NCBI GenBank assembly: GCA_029204225.1
Contig: CM055104.1
Span: forward strand, 26,639,253 to 26,703,252
Source: Diphasiastrum complanatum
Taxonomy: Eukaryota > Streptophyta > Lycopodiopsida > Lycopodiales > Lycopodiaceae
Length of the DNA stretch: 64,000 nt
Direction: 5' to 3'
Part shown: piece after piece, positions 11,671 through 21,715 of the stretch
Layout: each line of letters starts with the position of its first letter
Numbering within the stretch: the stretch's first letter is position 1
Notes under the pieces: model-generated
Told to the model about the DNA's origin: nothing
The model's input: only the letters and a program-made list of their open reading frames with translations
Database searches by the model: none
Translations under genes and position numbers: made by a program

Positions 11671-11990
11671 ACAGGAAATGCATTATCTCCATTGGGAGAT
11701 CTTCAGTGACTTGAACTCTAGTGACCACTACAATCAGATATCGAATTGACGCTTGTCCTTGTTGAGGTCTCGTATATATCGGTTGTATTTTTGGTCTTCA
11801 TTGCCTTGGTATGTATTGTCCTTGTCTTGGCATATTTGTATATGTTCAGATGATGATCTGATCAAAGCTTTGATGCAACAAATCTAAGTGAACTAATGTC
11901 GCATGTTTGGATTGGTTGTGGCAAAGGTTCGATCAGATCATCATTCTGAACTTATCCAAAAAAAACCATGGTAAAGACAAGGCAGACCAA
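11671..11990 (-). repeat. Duplicated Ulp1-like terminal module, copy 2
   Basis: This is a direct copy of 11,267-11,600, about 400 bases away. It has the same A-run and 'aaggcagacca' segment at its right end. At its left it keeps 'attgtagtggtcac', even closer to the splice-acceptor region of the His exon at 12,927 than copy 1 is. Confidence 0.55.
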
Positions 11991-12558
11991 ACATATCGAA
12001 AAACCGTAGAAATTGAATTTGGATGAATCATAACCTGAATTGATTAAGATAAAAAAAAACAAGCCAGAACAACCATAGAAAAACTAAAAATATATTTCTA
12101 TCAAAAAATTTTGTACATGTGTTTCATCCACATCAAGTGAGATGAATATTTAATTTCAACTATCTATGATCTCTAAATCCATTTTCCCAGTTGGAAGTAG
12201 CTTGGGTAGAGAACACACGGCCACTGCAACTAGATATGAATTTTTGATCACCAGCTTTATGGTCTCCTGCCTGAAGTGCATTATCTCCATTGGGGAGACC
12301 TTCGGGCATTTAAACTGAAAAAAAAAAAACATAAACACAGTTAAATGTAATTAATTAAAGATCAGTTAATATTAATTTGAAATAGAAAAAAACAAAAACA
12401 AAAGTTATTAATCGAAGATTACCTCTTCCAAATTTGGAAGTCCATCTTGTAGATCAAGCCAATTAAAAAAGTATTTGGCATTGCATACGGTATACCATCC
12501 ACAGTTGACAGAATCAACCTGTTGGGAGGACTGCAGAATCCAAATTTTAACATTATGA

Positions 12559-12629
12559 GATATCGGATCAACGCGCAAGATGTTATAACTAAATCTCCAA
12601 CGGAAACAAGGGCACGTCGAACCGATATC
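12559..12629. repeat. 70-bp unit with inverted ends, copy A
   Basis: It starts gatatcggatcaacgcgc and ends gcacgtcgaaccgatatc, so the ends are imperfect inverted repeats. It lies in the apparent intron between the His and Cys blocks of the protease. Confidence 0.6.
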
Positions 12630-12645
12630 AAGAAAATATTTTTTG

Positions 12646-12717
12646 AATATCGGATCAGCGCACACGTTATGAAAATAAAACAATCAATAACTACAAGGAC
12701 ACATCGAACCGATATTG
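12646..12717. repeat. 70-bp unit with inverted ends, copy B
   Basis: It starts aatatcggatcagcgcac and ends acatcgaaccgatatt, 16 bases from copy A in the same orientation. The inner parts share 'gttat' and 'acaaggacac/acaagggcac'. Confidence 0.6.
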
Positions 12718-12880
12718 AAAAATTTATACCTCTACATCAACCATTTTCAACTTCGAGTATGCTTTTGCATTTGGTACTGGAAAGAATTCCAGTATTTTCT
12801 GGATATGGGTCCTGGCAATTTTGTGTGTGTGTGTGTATGTGTAATAGAGTTCATCTTTAAACAAATTGGATTACACACAC

Positions 12881-12885
12881 CCTCA
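12881..12885 (-). other. Donor site of the His block
   Basis: The block ends GATGAGG just before GTGTGTG on the minus strand. The GT run makes the exact donor ambiguous by two bases. Confidence 0.3.
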
Positions 12886-13482
12886 TCATTGACGTATAAG
12901 GACAACACATATAAGCTCCAATGATCACTACAATCATAAAACAATAAGTTAATAAGAATCAATGTGAATTCAAAATTCATATGAAAAATTTAACAAAATA
13001 AAATCTGAAAAAAAAGACACTTACTTTGTTATATATGGCAGCACAAGAATTGGAGTCCCAAGTCTGACGTATTGGAACATATGATTGTGCAGACTTTTGA
13101 AATCAGGGAAATCAAATGCAGCCATGAATTGAAGAGAAACTTAATGCTACATCTATAAATAATGGTGTCTAGAAAAACTCCATCCAATACTGAATGGCCC
13201 CACCTCCTACATTGTCACCTAGCATTTTATCCCTACTTTCTAATTCACCTGTATCTAAACTAGAGAGGGGAAGACTAGAATTGGTCTTCGGCATCCTAAA
13301 ACTGTATCGAGGACCTAAACCTTTAAGATACGTGTTTAACAATTGGTCATACTATATATATTGAGGACTATTTACAAAGGCAAGTGCAGGGAGTGGCGAA
13401 AGTAATACAAATAAACCAGAAAAAGAATTGTCTTTCAAAATTGATTCTACCTTTACATTAACAAAATCATCTAAATCATTTC

Positions 13483-13716
13483 CTAGAACAGGTGGAGGGA
13501 ACTAATATTTTTGGGGGTAGGAGGAGGAGATTTAGGAGGAGGAGATTTATTAGGAGAGGATGATTTAGGAGGAGAAGTTAAAGTTGGAGTTCTGGGAGGA
13601 GAAGAAAGAGACTTAGGAGGAGAATTGGGAGGAGAATGCCTAGAAGAAAGGAACTCATCCAAAGGAAATGGCTTTGAAAAATCCCTCGTTTTTTTTGGAG
13701 GGTCAAGAGACCTCAT
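13483..13716 (-). pseudogene. Pro/Ser/Lys-rich ORF next to the H3-like ORF
   Basis: 77 codons of SPPKS/SPPRT-type low-complexity sequence, starting 60 bases after the stop of the H3-like ORF, which itself ends in a Pro/Ser-rich extension. It may be a displaced continuation of that tail, but composition alone could explain it. Confidence 0.3.
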
Positions 13717-13776
13717 TTTTTTTGAAACACTCCCGCTCTGTAAACGAATAACAAGCCGAGATGGTTGAGATTGCTT

Positions 13777-14226
13777 TCATTTTGACCTCCCTGAATCTTG
13801 TTTTGGAGGAGAGGAGGGAGCAGGTCTAAAGTATTCTACAAATTTCTCATATGTGCCCCGAAGCCTGAACACAATGTTGAAATCCTTGGGCATGATGGTT
13901 ACCCTCTTGGCATGGACAGCTGCAAAAACAGTATCAGAATAAAATTTAATCTGGAAATCCATTGTCGTTACCGTCCATCTCACATCTGCAGATAGACTTC
14001 TTGTCACCTACCTAATGGATCTCTGTATGTGAGCTTTCAAAATCAGAAGATTATCTGCCTTCTGTAGCTTTCGAATATCGTTGAGCTAGGGTGGGTCTCT
14101 TCTTCTGCCCCTTGGCCTAGGAGGTGGTGGTGGTGGACAAGGTGGTGGTTGTTGACTTCCCTATCCGGCTCTTGAGACTGGTATTCCACCAGAGTGGCCT
14201 CGTGCAGATTGCTTGGTCCACGCCAT
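13777..14226 (-). pseudogene. Histone H3-like ORF with H3 N-terminal tail, three in-frame stops
   Basis: A single minus-strand frame from ATG at 14226 to TGA at 13777 (149 codons plus stop; H3 has about 136) aligns along H3. It begins MAWTKQSARGHSGG, matching the H3 tail start (M-A-x-T-K-Q-x-A-R, then S/T-G-G). It continues with LNDIRKLQKADNLLI, matching the 'REIRKYQKST-LLI' helix, and ends with FAAVHAKRVTIMPKD, which holds an 11-residue exact H3 core segment, and RLRG. Between tail and helix a run of prolines replaces the usual Lys-rich linker, and a few residues of the long helix are missing. A Pro/Ser-rich extension (FRPAPSSPPKQD) follows the core. There is no intron. In-frame stops at about codons 22, 47 and 73 show it is broken. 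It could be a decayed retrocopy of a host H3 or an element-borne H3-like protein. Confidence 0.8.
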
Positions 14227-14235
14227 TACTGACCA

Positions 14236-14304
14236 ATATCGGATCAGCGCGCGAAGAAGGTGAACTCAGGATGAGAAGTAGGGTAGAGCGCGTCAAACCG
14301 ATAC
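14236..14304. repeat. 70-bp unit with inverted ends, copy C
   Basis: It starts aatatcggatcagcgcgc and ends gcgcgtcaaaccgatac. It lies 10 bases upstream of the ATG of the H3-like ORF, where a promoter or leader would be. Confidence 0.55.
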
Positions 14305-14767
14305 CTGAGCTCTACAATACAGATAGCTGATAGTGGATAGACACACGAGAGTAATTGAGGTTCGTAAGAAGTTTGTCTCGAGCGCGCTGTATCGTTATCA
14401 CATGGATGTAGAGAACTGAAATAACTTTAAGCAAAAAAATTTCAGTGTCGTCTGTCAGTATATATAGAGAAATTTTGAAATGATTGAAAACGTCGTGGGT
14501 TGGATGTCCGAGGATCGAATTACGATGATTATTTCTCCGAGGCTTGTCAATCAAATCAAACTAAATATCCGTCTATCATCAAAATGATTAGTCGATATCA
14601 AATAAAACAGAATTAATTTCGTCTAAAGTATGGTCACATATTCATTTAAAGATACAAAAGTATGGTCACATCTAAAATTTATTGCTGAAATTGACAATGT
14701 TAAGCTATAAATATCTGACCTTTTTTTATATCCAATCATAATAAATTCGTAATATTCCAGCCGCCAT

Positions 14768-14872
14768 TATTTCACCCAATAGCAAATCGATGTGCATATA
14801 CTGCATGTTAAAACCAGAGATTCTATTCCTGCGCGCTGATCCAAGATTGCAAAATAATATGAATGATCAAAG
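14768..14872 (+). repeat. 105-bp direct repeat, copy 1
   Basis: It runs from tatttcacccaatagc through gtgcatatac and gcgcgctgatcc to aatgatcaaag. The equivalent block is at 15,041-15,145. It includes one more occurrence of the GCGCGCTGATCC word. Confidence 0.6.
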
Positions 14873-14942
14873 CTTGATTCGATATATGCTCCTTAGCTTT
14901 GGACAGAAAGAAGAGTCTACCGAATCAAGCTTTGATCATTCA
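14860..14942. repeat. Exact 22-bp inverted repeat (hairpin)
   Basis: Arms 14860-14881 and 14921-14942 are perfect reverse complements built around atcaaagcttgattcg, with a 39-base loop. No ORF or known element explains it. Confidence 0.8.
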
Positions 14943-15040
14943 GAATACACTCTAATAATATCCTACCATAGCGATTCGACGCGAGCAGTCCAAGTGAAAA
15001 ATCATTGTCATCTCTAAAAGTGCGCTGATCCGATATCCAA

Positions 15041-15145
15041 TATTTCACTTGATAGCTAATCGACGTGCACATACAGCATTTGAAAATCAGAGATGCTTTT
15101 CTTGCGCGCTGAACCGATATTAGAAGGAATATGAATGATCAAAAG
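15041..15145 (+). repeat. 105-bp direct repeat, copy 2
   Basis: Same order of blocks as 14,768-14,872 and the same length, with about 75-80% identity by eye. It is preceded by gcgctgatccgatatcc, another occurrence of the word found at the ends of the 70-bp units. Confidence 0.6.
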
Positions 15146-16241
15146 AACAACTTTTATATTGTAAAATATCGATATCCAAATGTATGACATTGATTATTTC
15201 TGCAATCGATTGAACTGATTGCCATTCAACAAAATTTGATGGATACAAATCTACAAAACCAACAAAAACATCTCAAGAAAAATATAATTCAAAGAAAATG
15301 ATAAACCTAAAAAAAATTGAATCCGAAAACTTACAATTGCATTTCCTTCTATCATTTGGATTCAGATCGTGAATGTTGAGCTCATTGTGAAGATAAGCAT
15401 GCTGAACTTAGGCTGGTCAATTATCAAGGCACTTGAAACCACCAAAATCATACTGGATGATGGCAAAAGTTGGACCGTGATCGTTAAAATCCCCACGAGA
15501 TATTCAATTACATCGGTTTTTGGGATGGAAGTTACAAGTTTGCATAGAAATCAGAAGATTTCCAATTTTCAAACCTAATGGTAAAATGTTTTTACTAGGT
15601 GAGAGACAACTTTGACGAGGAGGTCTCTTTTGACCCGATGTATGTAGTAAATCAAGAAAACCTTGAGGAGTTAATGAGTGTGTCAAAAAATCTATTTTTG
15701 TTTAATTAAAACAAAAGTTTTAGTTTTTTTTTCTATTTGAAAAATTCTTTAAATGACAATTCTTGGATCAAGAAAATTATGACTAAAATTTTAATCAGTA
15801 TTTTTTAAATTTTAATCTTAAATTATATCTCAAATATCTATATAAAGTCATTGAATATTTAAACATTAAATGATTGTAAATGAAATTATTTTTTTAATGG
15901 TTGATGACTTGTGAAAATATTTAAATCACCTTTTAATTTTTGTTTACATCTATCTAAATCTTTAACAATATTACCTCCAAAATAATTTTATAAAAACAAA
16001 TCAAAAAATGAGAACTTTAAACATTTAATATTTCATTGTAATTTTAGCTTTGCTAATGGTTATTACTGTTAAAATAGAATTATGGATATTTTAATTATTT
16101 AAAATATTTAAATTTCTTAATTTCATATCATTAAAAAACTATTAAATATTTTTTTTAATACAAACAAATTTAGAAACATTAAACTAATAAAAAAAAATTA
16201 AAGACAATATTTCAAAATATATAAAAAAAATATTATTACTC
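15146..16241. other. A/T-rich stretch without a recognised gene
   Basis: A plus-strand ORF at 15369-15578 (DGKSWTVIVKIPTRYSITSV) reads like protein but matches nothing I know. From 15,700 to 16,240 the sequence is A/T-rich with no coding signal. Confidence 0.4.
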
Positions 16242-17255
16242 TTAGAAATCATCAAGGTCATTTACATTTTTCTCTTTTTCTTGAGGAGCCACTATAGACT
16301 CAAGTGACACCTCTTCTAAAATTTCATCGACAACTGTAACCGCAATATAGTCTTGAACTAAAACATCAACAAACTCCCTTGTGTCACTCCTTTCCCGCTA
16401 ACAGGAGGTTGTGGTTTCTTGGACAAGGGAATTACTGAGTCCTCATTATCTAAACTCTTTCCTACTCAGCTCATTCATCTGACAAAACTGAAAGAGATTT
16501 CATTCTCATTTCTACAAAATCAACTAAATTAGAATCTAAATCTACTACAACAACACGCATATCTTTCTAAACGGCACATGTGCTCATAGTGCCGCTACTG
16601 CTAAACAAATCTAAAACCCAATCAGCTGGGTGTGAAAACATATTAATCAAATGATTTATTAATTGTTGTGGCTTTTGGTAGGGACAAGCCACAGAACCCG
16701 TCATTGGATTCTTGAGTTTCTTTGTCACGGTTGGATACTGAAACAGCTTTTCAAAATTTGTCAAACTGGAGGTATTGTAGTGAAGCATCAACCGCTTGTC
16801 ATCCAAAGAATAATAACCAATGCTTTTTTATTCTATTTCATTGCAAAGTCGTGCTCCTCCCAAGTTTCTGACATTGTGCTTGTACCTGACATGGAACCTA
16901 AAATAAATAAAAAATTTCAAATTTTTTTAAGTTAAATGAAATTACAGATTTTTGTGAATTTAAAAGGAGAATCATCATTTAATGATTCCTTCATCTGAAA
17001 TCGAAATGGTATATCAGCTATGCAGAGTGTGTAGAGTCTTTTCTCTAGAAATTTAAAAATTTCTCGTCAATCACCCTCCTCAACTATGTAAACGCATGGC
17101 TGCTCATCAACACTTTTGGAGAGGTAGGTCTCTAATGGATCCTCCTCTGCATGGTCTCACCCCGTGCTAGTCTCTCTCTGTCCTTTTTTTTTGCTTTCGC
17201 CTTCAGAATGTCTTTTGAATTGCTCTGGAAGGGCTTTGTTTTTCTTGATGGCTAT
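16242..17255 (-). pseudogene. N4/N6 amino-methyltransferase-like gene, decayed
   Basis: Minus-strand reading from about 17,255 gives a basic start (ALPEQFKRHSEGES), then DPLETYLSKSVDEQPCVYIV and LYTLCIADTISIS, which sits where a D/N-PP-Y catalytic motif would be expected but lacks it. After a likely intron (ttattttag acceptor near 16,888) come FHVRYKHNVRNLGGARLC, MLHYNTSSLTNFEKLFQYP, YQKPQQLINHLINMFSHP, and WVLDLFSSSGT followed by VVVVDLDSNLVDF. The order KP..L, VLD.F..SGT, then hydrophobic strand ending in D is that of the S-adenosylmethionine site in beta-group amino-methyltransferases (PF01555 type). An acidic tail (VNDLDDF) ends at a stop at 16,242. At least four in-frame stops and one frameshift break it. 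Target base or substrate cannot be told. Confidence 0.65.
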
Positions 17256-17261
17256 CGCTTA

Positions 17262-17263
<2 letters not shown>

Positions 17264-17300
<37 letters not shown>
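17264..17300. repeat. (AT)n microsatellite
   Basis: About 18 AT units directly upstream of the methyltransferase-like remains. Confidence 0.95.
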
Positions 17301-17302
<2 letters not shown>

Positions 17303-17624
17303 AGTTGATGGGAATCAATCTACATTGAGGCATTGGATCAACCGTTGTATGATGGCACACAATAAATTATGCAAACCTCAATGCACTTGCTTGAAGTGCC
17401 TTGTCAGGTCGAGAAATAGTGGACAATGTACTAGGTTCTTAGGTTGGAGTACATGTCCAAACACCAGATCGTTGGGAGGTTTGTACTGGGCCGTCAAACA
17501 TCGTGGTCATACCCGACCATAGTCTGATAGTTCGATGACTTGACGATTTTTTGATGATCGTTCAATAATTCAATGACATGTTGATTGTTTTGCAAACGAA
17601 TGGGTCTAGATTAAAAATTGGATT

Positions 17625-17625
<1 letters not shown>

Positions 17626-17671
<46 letters not shown>
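17626..17671. repeat. (GA)n microsatellite
   Basis: About 23 uninterrupted GA units. Confidence 0.95.
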
Positions 17672-17672
<1 letters not shown>

Positions 17673-20600
17673 AAAAATGCGATAGAAATCCAAAACTGAT
17701 CTCTAGGATCCCTGCTACATTGGATAATCATTTTAACGAGTTATATTTTGATCCCAATAAGGTCTAGCAGCGCAGCCTGAAACATTTCCCAATGTAGAGA
17801 ACTTTTCAAATAAAATATGACAAATCCAAGTAGCGAACCACAAAAAAGTAAAAGTGGTGATGGTGAAAGCCAAAGAATAGCCTTCTAATGCTTCCATTCT
17901 ATAGTCATTCCAATGTATGATTATTTCTATTTCTAAAACAAAAATAAGAAAAAAGCCCAAAAAATGCACATTCCAAGGGCCCATTTCCTATTTTTGTTTT
18001 GCAACATTTTTTTTCGTTTATCATTTTTTGTTGTTATTTTCCATTTCTTCTAAATTATCATGGTGTCTCTTTTGCCCTTCTTGGCACCCCTTCTCAAATG
18101 CAACTAGAAGGTCTTAGTTGCCAATGCAACCAAAAAAAAACCTTTGTTATTACAAAAACAATTGTCCAACTTCTTTAGCATCTTTTATACACATTTCCTT
18201 CTTCTTTATGTTCCTCTTTCACCTTCATTTCATCCCATTTCAGGAAAAGTTTATGGTCCCTTTGGCTACATAGACATGAATATCAGAGTTGCCTTCACTG
18301 TTAATTCAAAAGTCAATGTCAAACATCAACAAGCCATTCCTCTACAATGACAATTCCAAAGCATTTTTGTCAAAAATACTTTCAAAATTTTGTAGCTTGT
18401 CAATTGAAGAAAGTGCCATATTGACATTCACAAAGCCAATATAAGCTATTTTCAAGTTTTCTACATGGGTAGACATAACAATTTTTATGATTGGGAGATC
18501 TAATGCTCCAATAGAGATTTCATGTAGTGGTTGCAGAAAAAAAAAAATTGTAAGCCATTTTGGTCCTAGTGTATTGGTACGTCAAACAACAATCCACCAC
18601 CACTAAAAGCCAATCATATGACCAATCAAGTATATCAACCACATAAAGAAGACATCAAATCTAGTATCCATGCAATCAACTTCAATCTTCAACAAGAAAA
18701 TCTCACCATATCATAGATCACATAAGTGATATTTGCGACAATAGCCCTTATATTGATTCTGTGTGGGCCGTTTGTCATACCTTCATGATATTATGTAGCC
18801 ACTTGCACGTAATTGATATCAAGAGCCAAATATGGCCTCCTTTTTGAGCTTGGCAAGGATCAATCATTGTTGAACTTTCTTGATGAGTTCAATAAAGATT
18901 CTAACATAGATTATTCCAAATCTTTATTCCACCCATACCTCCATGTCTTCCAGACCACTCAACAGAATACAAAGGTATTTTATGAGCATTAGCTTAAATT
19001 TAGAAATCTGCTAAGAATTCATGTTGTTTTGAATGATAAGTGACCAAGCGTCTTATGCACACTTTTGTGTGCACGTGCACAAGAGTGTGTTGAAAACAAC
19101 TCTATTGTTAAGTGGATCTACAATCGATCCACAAGAGGTGTTGGATGCTATTTAGATAGATCAATCACAAATCTAACGTCTAGATCTTGATCTAGATCAA
19201 AAATTAGCACCTAACTAGCAAGAACAACTTGTAAATTGATCATACTAACTAAAGAGCGGCCTCACATGTGTGAAACTCTATCACTGTACGGACAATGGGC
19301 AGAGAGTGAAGCACTTGCATTGTGGAAAGCATTCAGTACAAAAAATCAGAACACAAATAGTAAAAATGACAAGGTTTTGTCTCAAAATCATATTCACAAT
19401 GATGATCTGTATATAGATCAAGTACATTTTGACCGGATATGCTGACTCAGTAGGATTGGCACGTGTGGGGAATGCCACATCACTTCAGATCCACCAATCA
19501 ATGCTAGATAAGCACCCACCTCTTTGATTCCTAATTTGATACCATTGCCTCACCATGATTTTGCTTGATTTGATTTTCCTAACTTATAGGAACTTGCAAG
19601 ATCAACTCCTATGATAAGGTACTGATATTTTCCATATATGTACACACGTGGGAACCATCCCTCATTCACATGGGAATGCTTGATCAACAAGTAAAATGGT
19701 GCCAAATGGCAATTTCCTACTTGACTAGCTTTTCACTAGTTCATACTTGTGTCAATCAAGACATTTTCTATCTAACTAAAATTGAATGCATTTATGACTA
19801 CCATCCACACGTGGGAACAAGCTCCACACATGTGGGATCAAGTTATGTACATAATATCATAGATTTAAAGCTAGAATTGGACAATTTCAACATTTTTTAG
19901 TCCTTATACAAATGTTATAGGTGATAGGGCCAAATTTGGAGTGTGATGTGGATTGAGCTATCTTAGGCTTTCTACATTTGTCATGATGAGAGAGGGTGAG
20001 TGACACTTCTTATGAGTTGTCTTAAGATCATGTGACGAATCAAAAGAGAGAGATCCATGAAGTTGGTCCAATCAAATTTGAGGGCCCTGATGTCGCTAAG
20101 CCAATCAAATTAGGAGGAAAAAAACAAGGGGTTCAATCATATTTCACTCTCCCTACCTCGAGTTACTACTAGTATGTGAGAGGGAACCATTCTAAACTTA
20201 GTTTTTTGGAGTGAAAGTGAGATTCTACATTTATAGATTTTTTTACATTCTCTCTCTGCCCGAGAGCAAGTACATGTATTCTCTCTCTACCCGAGAGCAA
20301 GCCTCTTTTATACTTAGTTTTTTTTTTATCATGAGTTGCCTTTACATGTGATTGTACTTTGGTGAGTGATTTATGCATGTTCTATGTGCTCTCGCCTTAG
20401 ATTTTTAAAGATAGATCTTGAAATCCATCTATAGCTTGATCTTTGTGCAATCACCCCCCATCTTAGGAGATCAATCATACATTTGGGCTGTCCCCAGCGG
20501 TGTGAAAACTTCACACTCACAACTTGGGGGTGTGCTTGGTTTAGCTCTGTTGATGAGAGATTAAGGCGATGCCCACTTTACAATTCTTGCTTAGCTGAAT

Positions 20601-21700
20601 TATATGAAGTTTTGATCTAAGGAGACTTTACATGACAAATTTTGAGGCCTTACATTCCATTGTAAGTAACTTGCCATATATGCCAGGTAAAGCAAGACCT
20701 TAAATCATTTTTGTATTGTATAAGCATGTCTCTATCAAACTCTATTCTCCATGCATGTCTTTGTCTCCTACATGGTGTAATTTAGTTTTATTACTAGAGT
20801 ACAACTTTAGATTTGTTTTTGTTTCTCTTGAATTTAATTATATGAGACTTGTTGTCCTTGTTGAAAGGAAAGAGGTCATTACAAGCACGTCACTTAGGTG
20901 AGCAACTTTCTCTAAAAGATGTGTTATCTTGTACATCCATCCATGCAAGTAGAGGAATCTACTTGGGGTGGTTTCAAATGAGGATGTTGAACTTATTCCC
21001 AATTTAAGGCCCATGCAAGAAGGACCTCCCTTTCACATGAAGAGGCCATGTGGTGGGCCTCAATATAGACCTTCTATCATCTCTTGCTTTTCCGTCCCTC
21101 TTACTTCGACGTATGTGCTTGACTTCATTGAGTCATTGGAGGAGTGGCTTTGTCAGTGAGATTTTGCCCCACGAAGGTCCCCCACCATCTCAATTATCGC
21201 CCTTGTGGCTCCCACCTCAACTTACAGACGGGGCAAGCATGGGTGTGCACAACAAACGGGCCTCTAACCAATAGGAAGGCACACCGAATAGTTTGCAGAC
21301 TTGCCTTGGTTCCCATTTTAAACCATCACTTTGCCCCTATGAGTTCCCTTCACCCCTATAAGTTCCCATCTTAAAGCAAGACACACCCTAGTCAAGTAAC
21401 AAGTGTCTTTATATGATTTTATTAATGGTGCTGTCCTTCGCAAAGAAGGCTGAAAACACTAGAACAAAAGGAAGAGACCATAAGAATAAAAGAGGGCTTG
21501 GATATCCACGGGGGATGATGGCGTGCCCATAGCCCTCACCCCAGGCGATGGCGTGTGTTGGGCGCTCGACGACGCCATCGCTGCTCTTTCTCGTTTGCTC
21601 TCCTTCCTCAGAAACACAAAGTCATGTGCCTTCTTGTAACAATTCAGCATTCTTTCCTTAAACTTTCTGCATTCTTTTCTTGTTATGTTGGTAGAGTAGC
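17672..21700. other. No gene recognised; possible old LTR near 19.1-19.5 kb
   Basis: I found no supported coding region. At 19,261-19,300 the words cacatgtgtg and ctgtacggacaa resemble the cacacgtgtg/gtacggacag block found in the copia LTRs of this window. A TATA-like ctatatacag on the minus strand lies about 150 bases away at 19,408-19,417, the same arrangement as in those LTRs. Boundaries and target duplications could not be placed. The region 18.5-19.0 kb looks like old coding sequence on the minus strand but no motif is secure. Confidence 0.35.
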
Positions 21701-21715
21701 ATCAGGAAAGGCGTG

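Larger units (their letters stand above)
12156..13215 (-). pseudogene. Ulp1/C48-type cysteine protease, spliced, decayed
   Basis: Four minus-strand blocks fit with splice-like borders. Block 13125-13025 encodes FQYVRLGTPILVLPYIT and ends at a GTAAGTG donor. Block 12927-12881 continues in frame with NDHWSLYVLSLYVNDE, holding the catalytic-type His. Block 12530-12423, after a ctgcag acceptor, encodes SSQQVDSVNCGWYTV with the Gln-x5-Cys pair typical of Ulp1 proteases (Asn in place of the usual Asp before Cys). Block 12314-12156, after a poly-T/cag acceptor and in phase, encodes SPMEIMHFRQETIKLVI and ends at a stop. Upstream near 13,200 a piece reading AIQYWMEFF resembles the start of the domain, but a stop and frame change follow. 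I cannot place the catalytic Asp. Ulp1 domains are common in plant DNA transposons; the parent element here is not identified. Confidence 0.65.

Noticed and set aside
13511-13768. Gly/Asp-rich plus-strand ORF
   Set aside because: Antisense of the Pro/Ser-rich stretch next to the H3-like ORF; no motif of its own.
8993-17255. A plant Polinton/Maverick (Ulp1-type protease, coiled coils)
   Set aside because: No polymerase B, packaging ATPase, integrase or capsid motif seen; the protease alone does not support it.
18560-19020. Gypsy integrase remains on the minus strand
   Set aside because: A few protein-like words only; I could not place a zinc-binding or D-D-E motif.
19535-19550. gataccattg as a copia primer-binding site
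   Set aside because: Only seven matching bases, no TCTGA before it and no LTR edge next to it.
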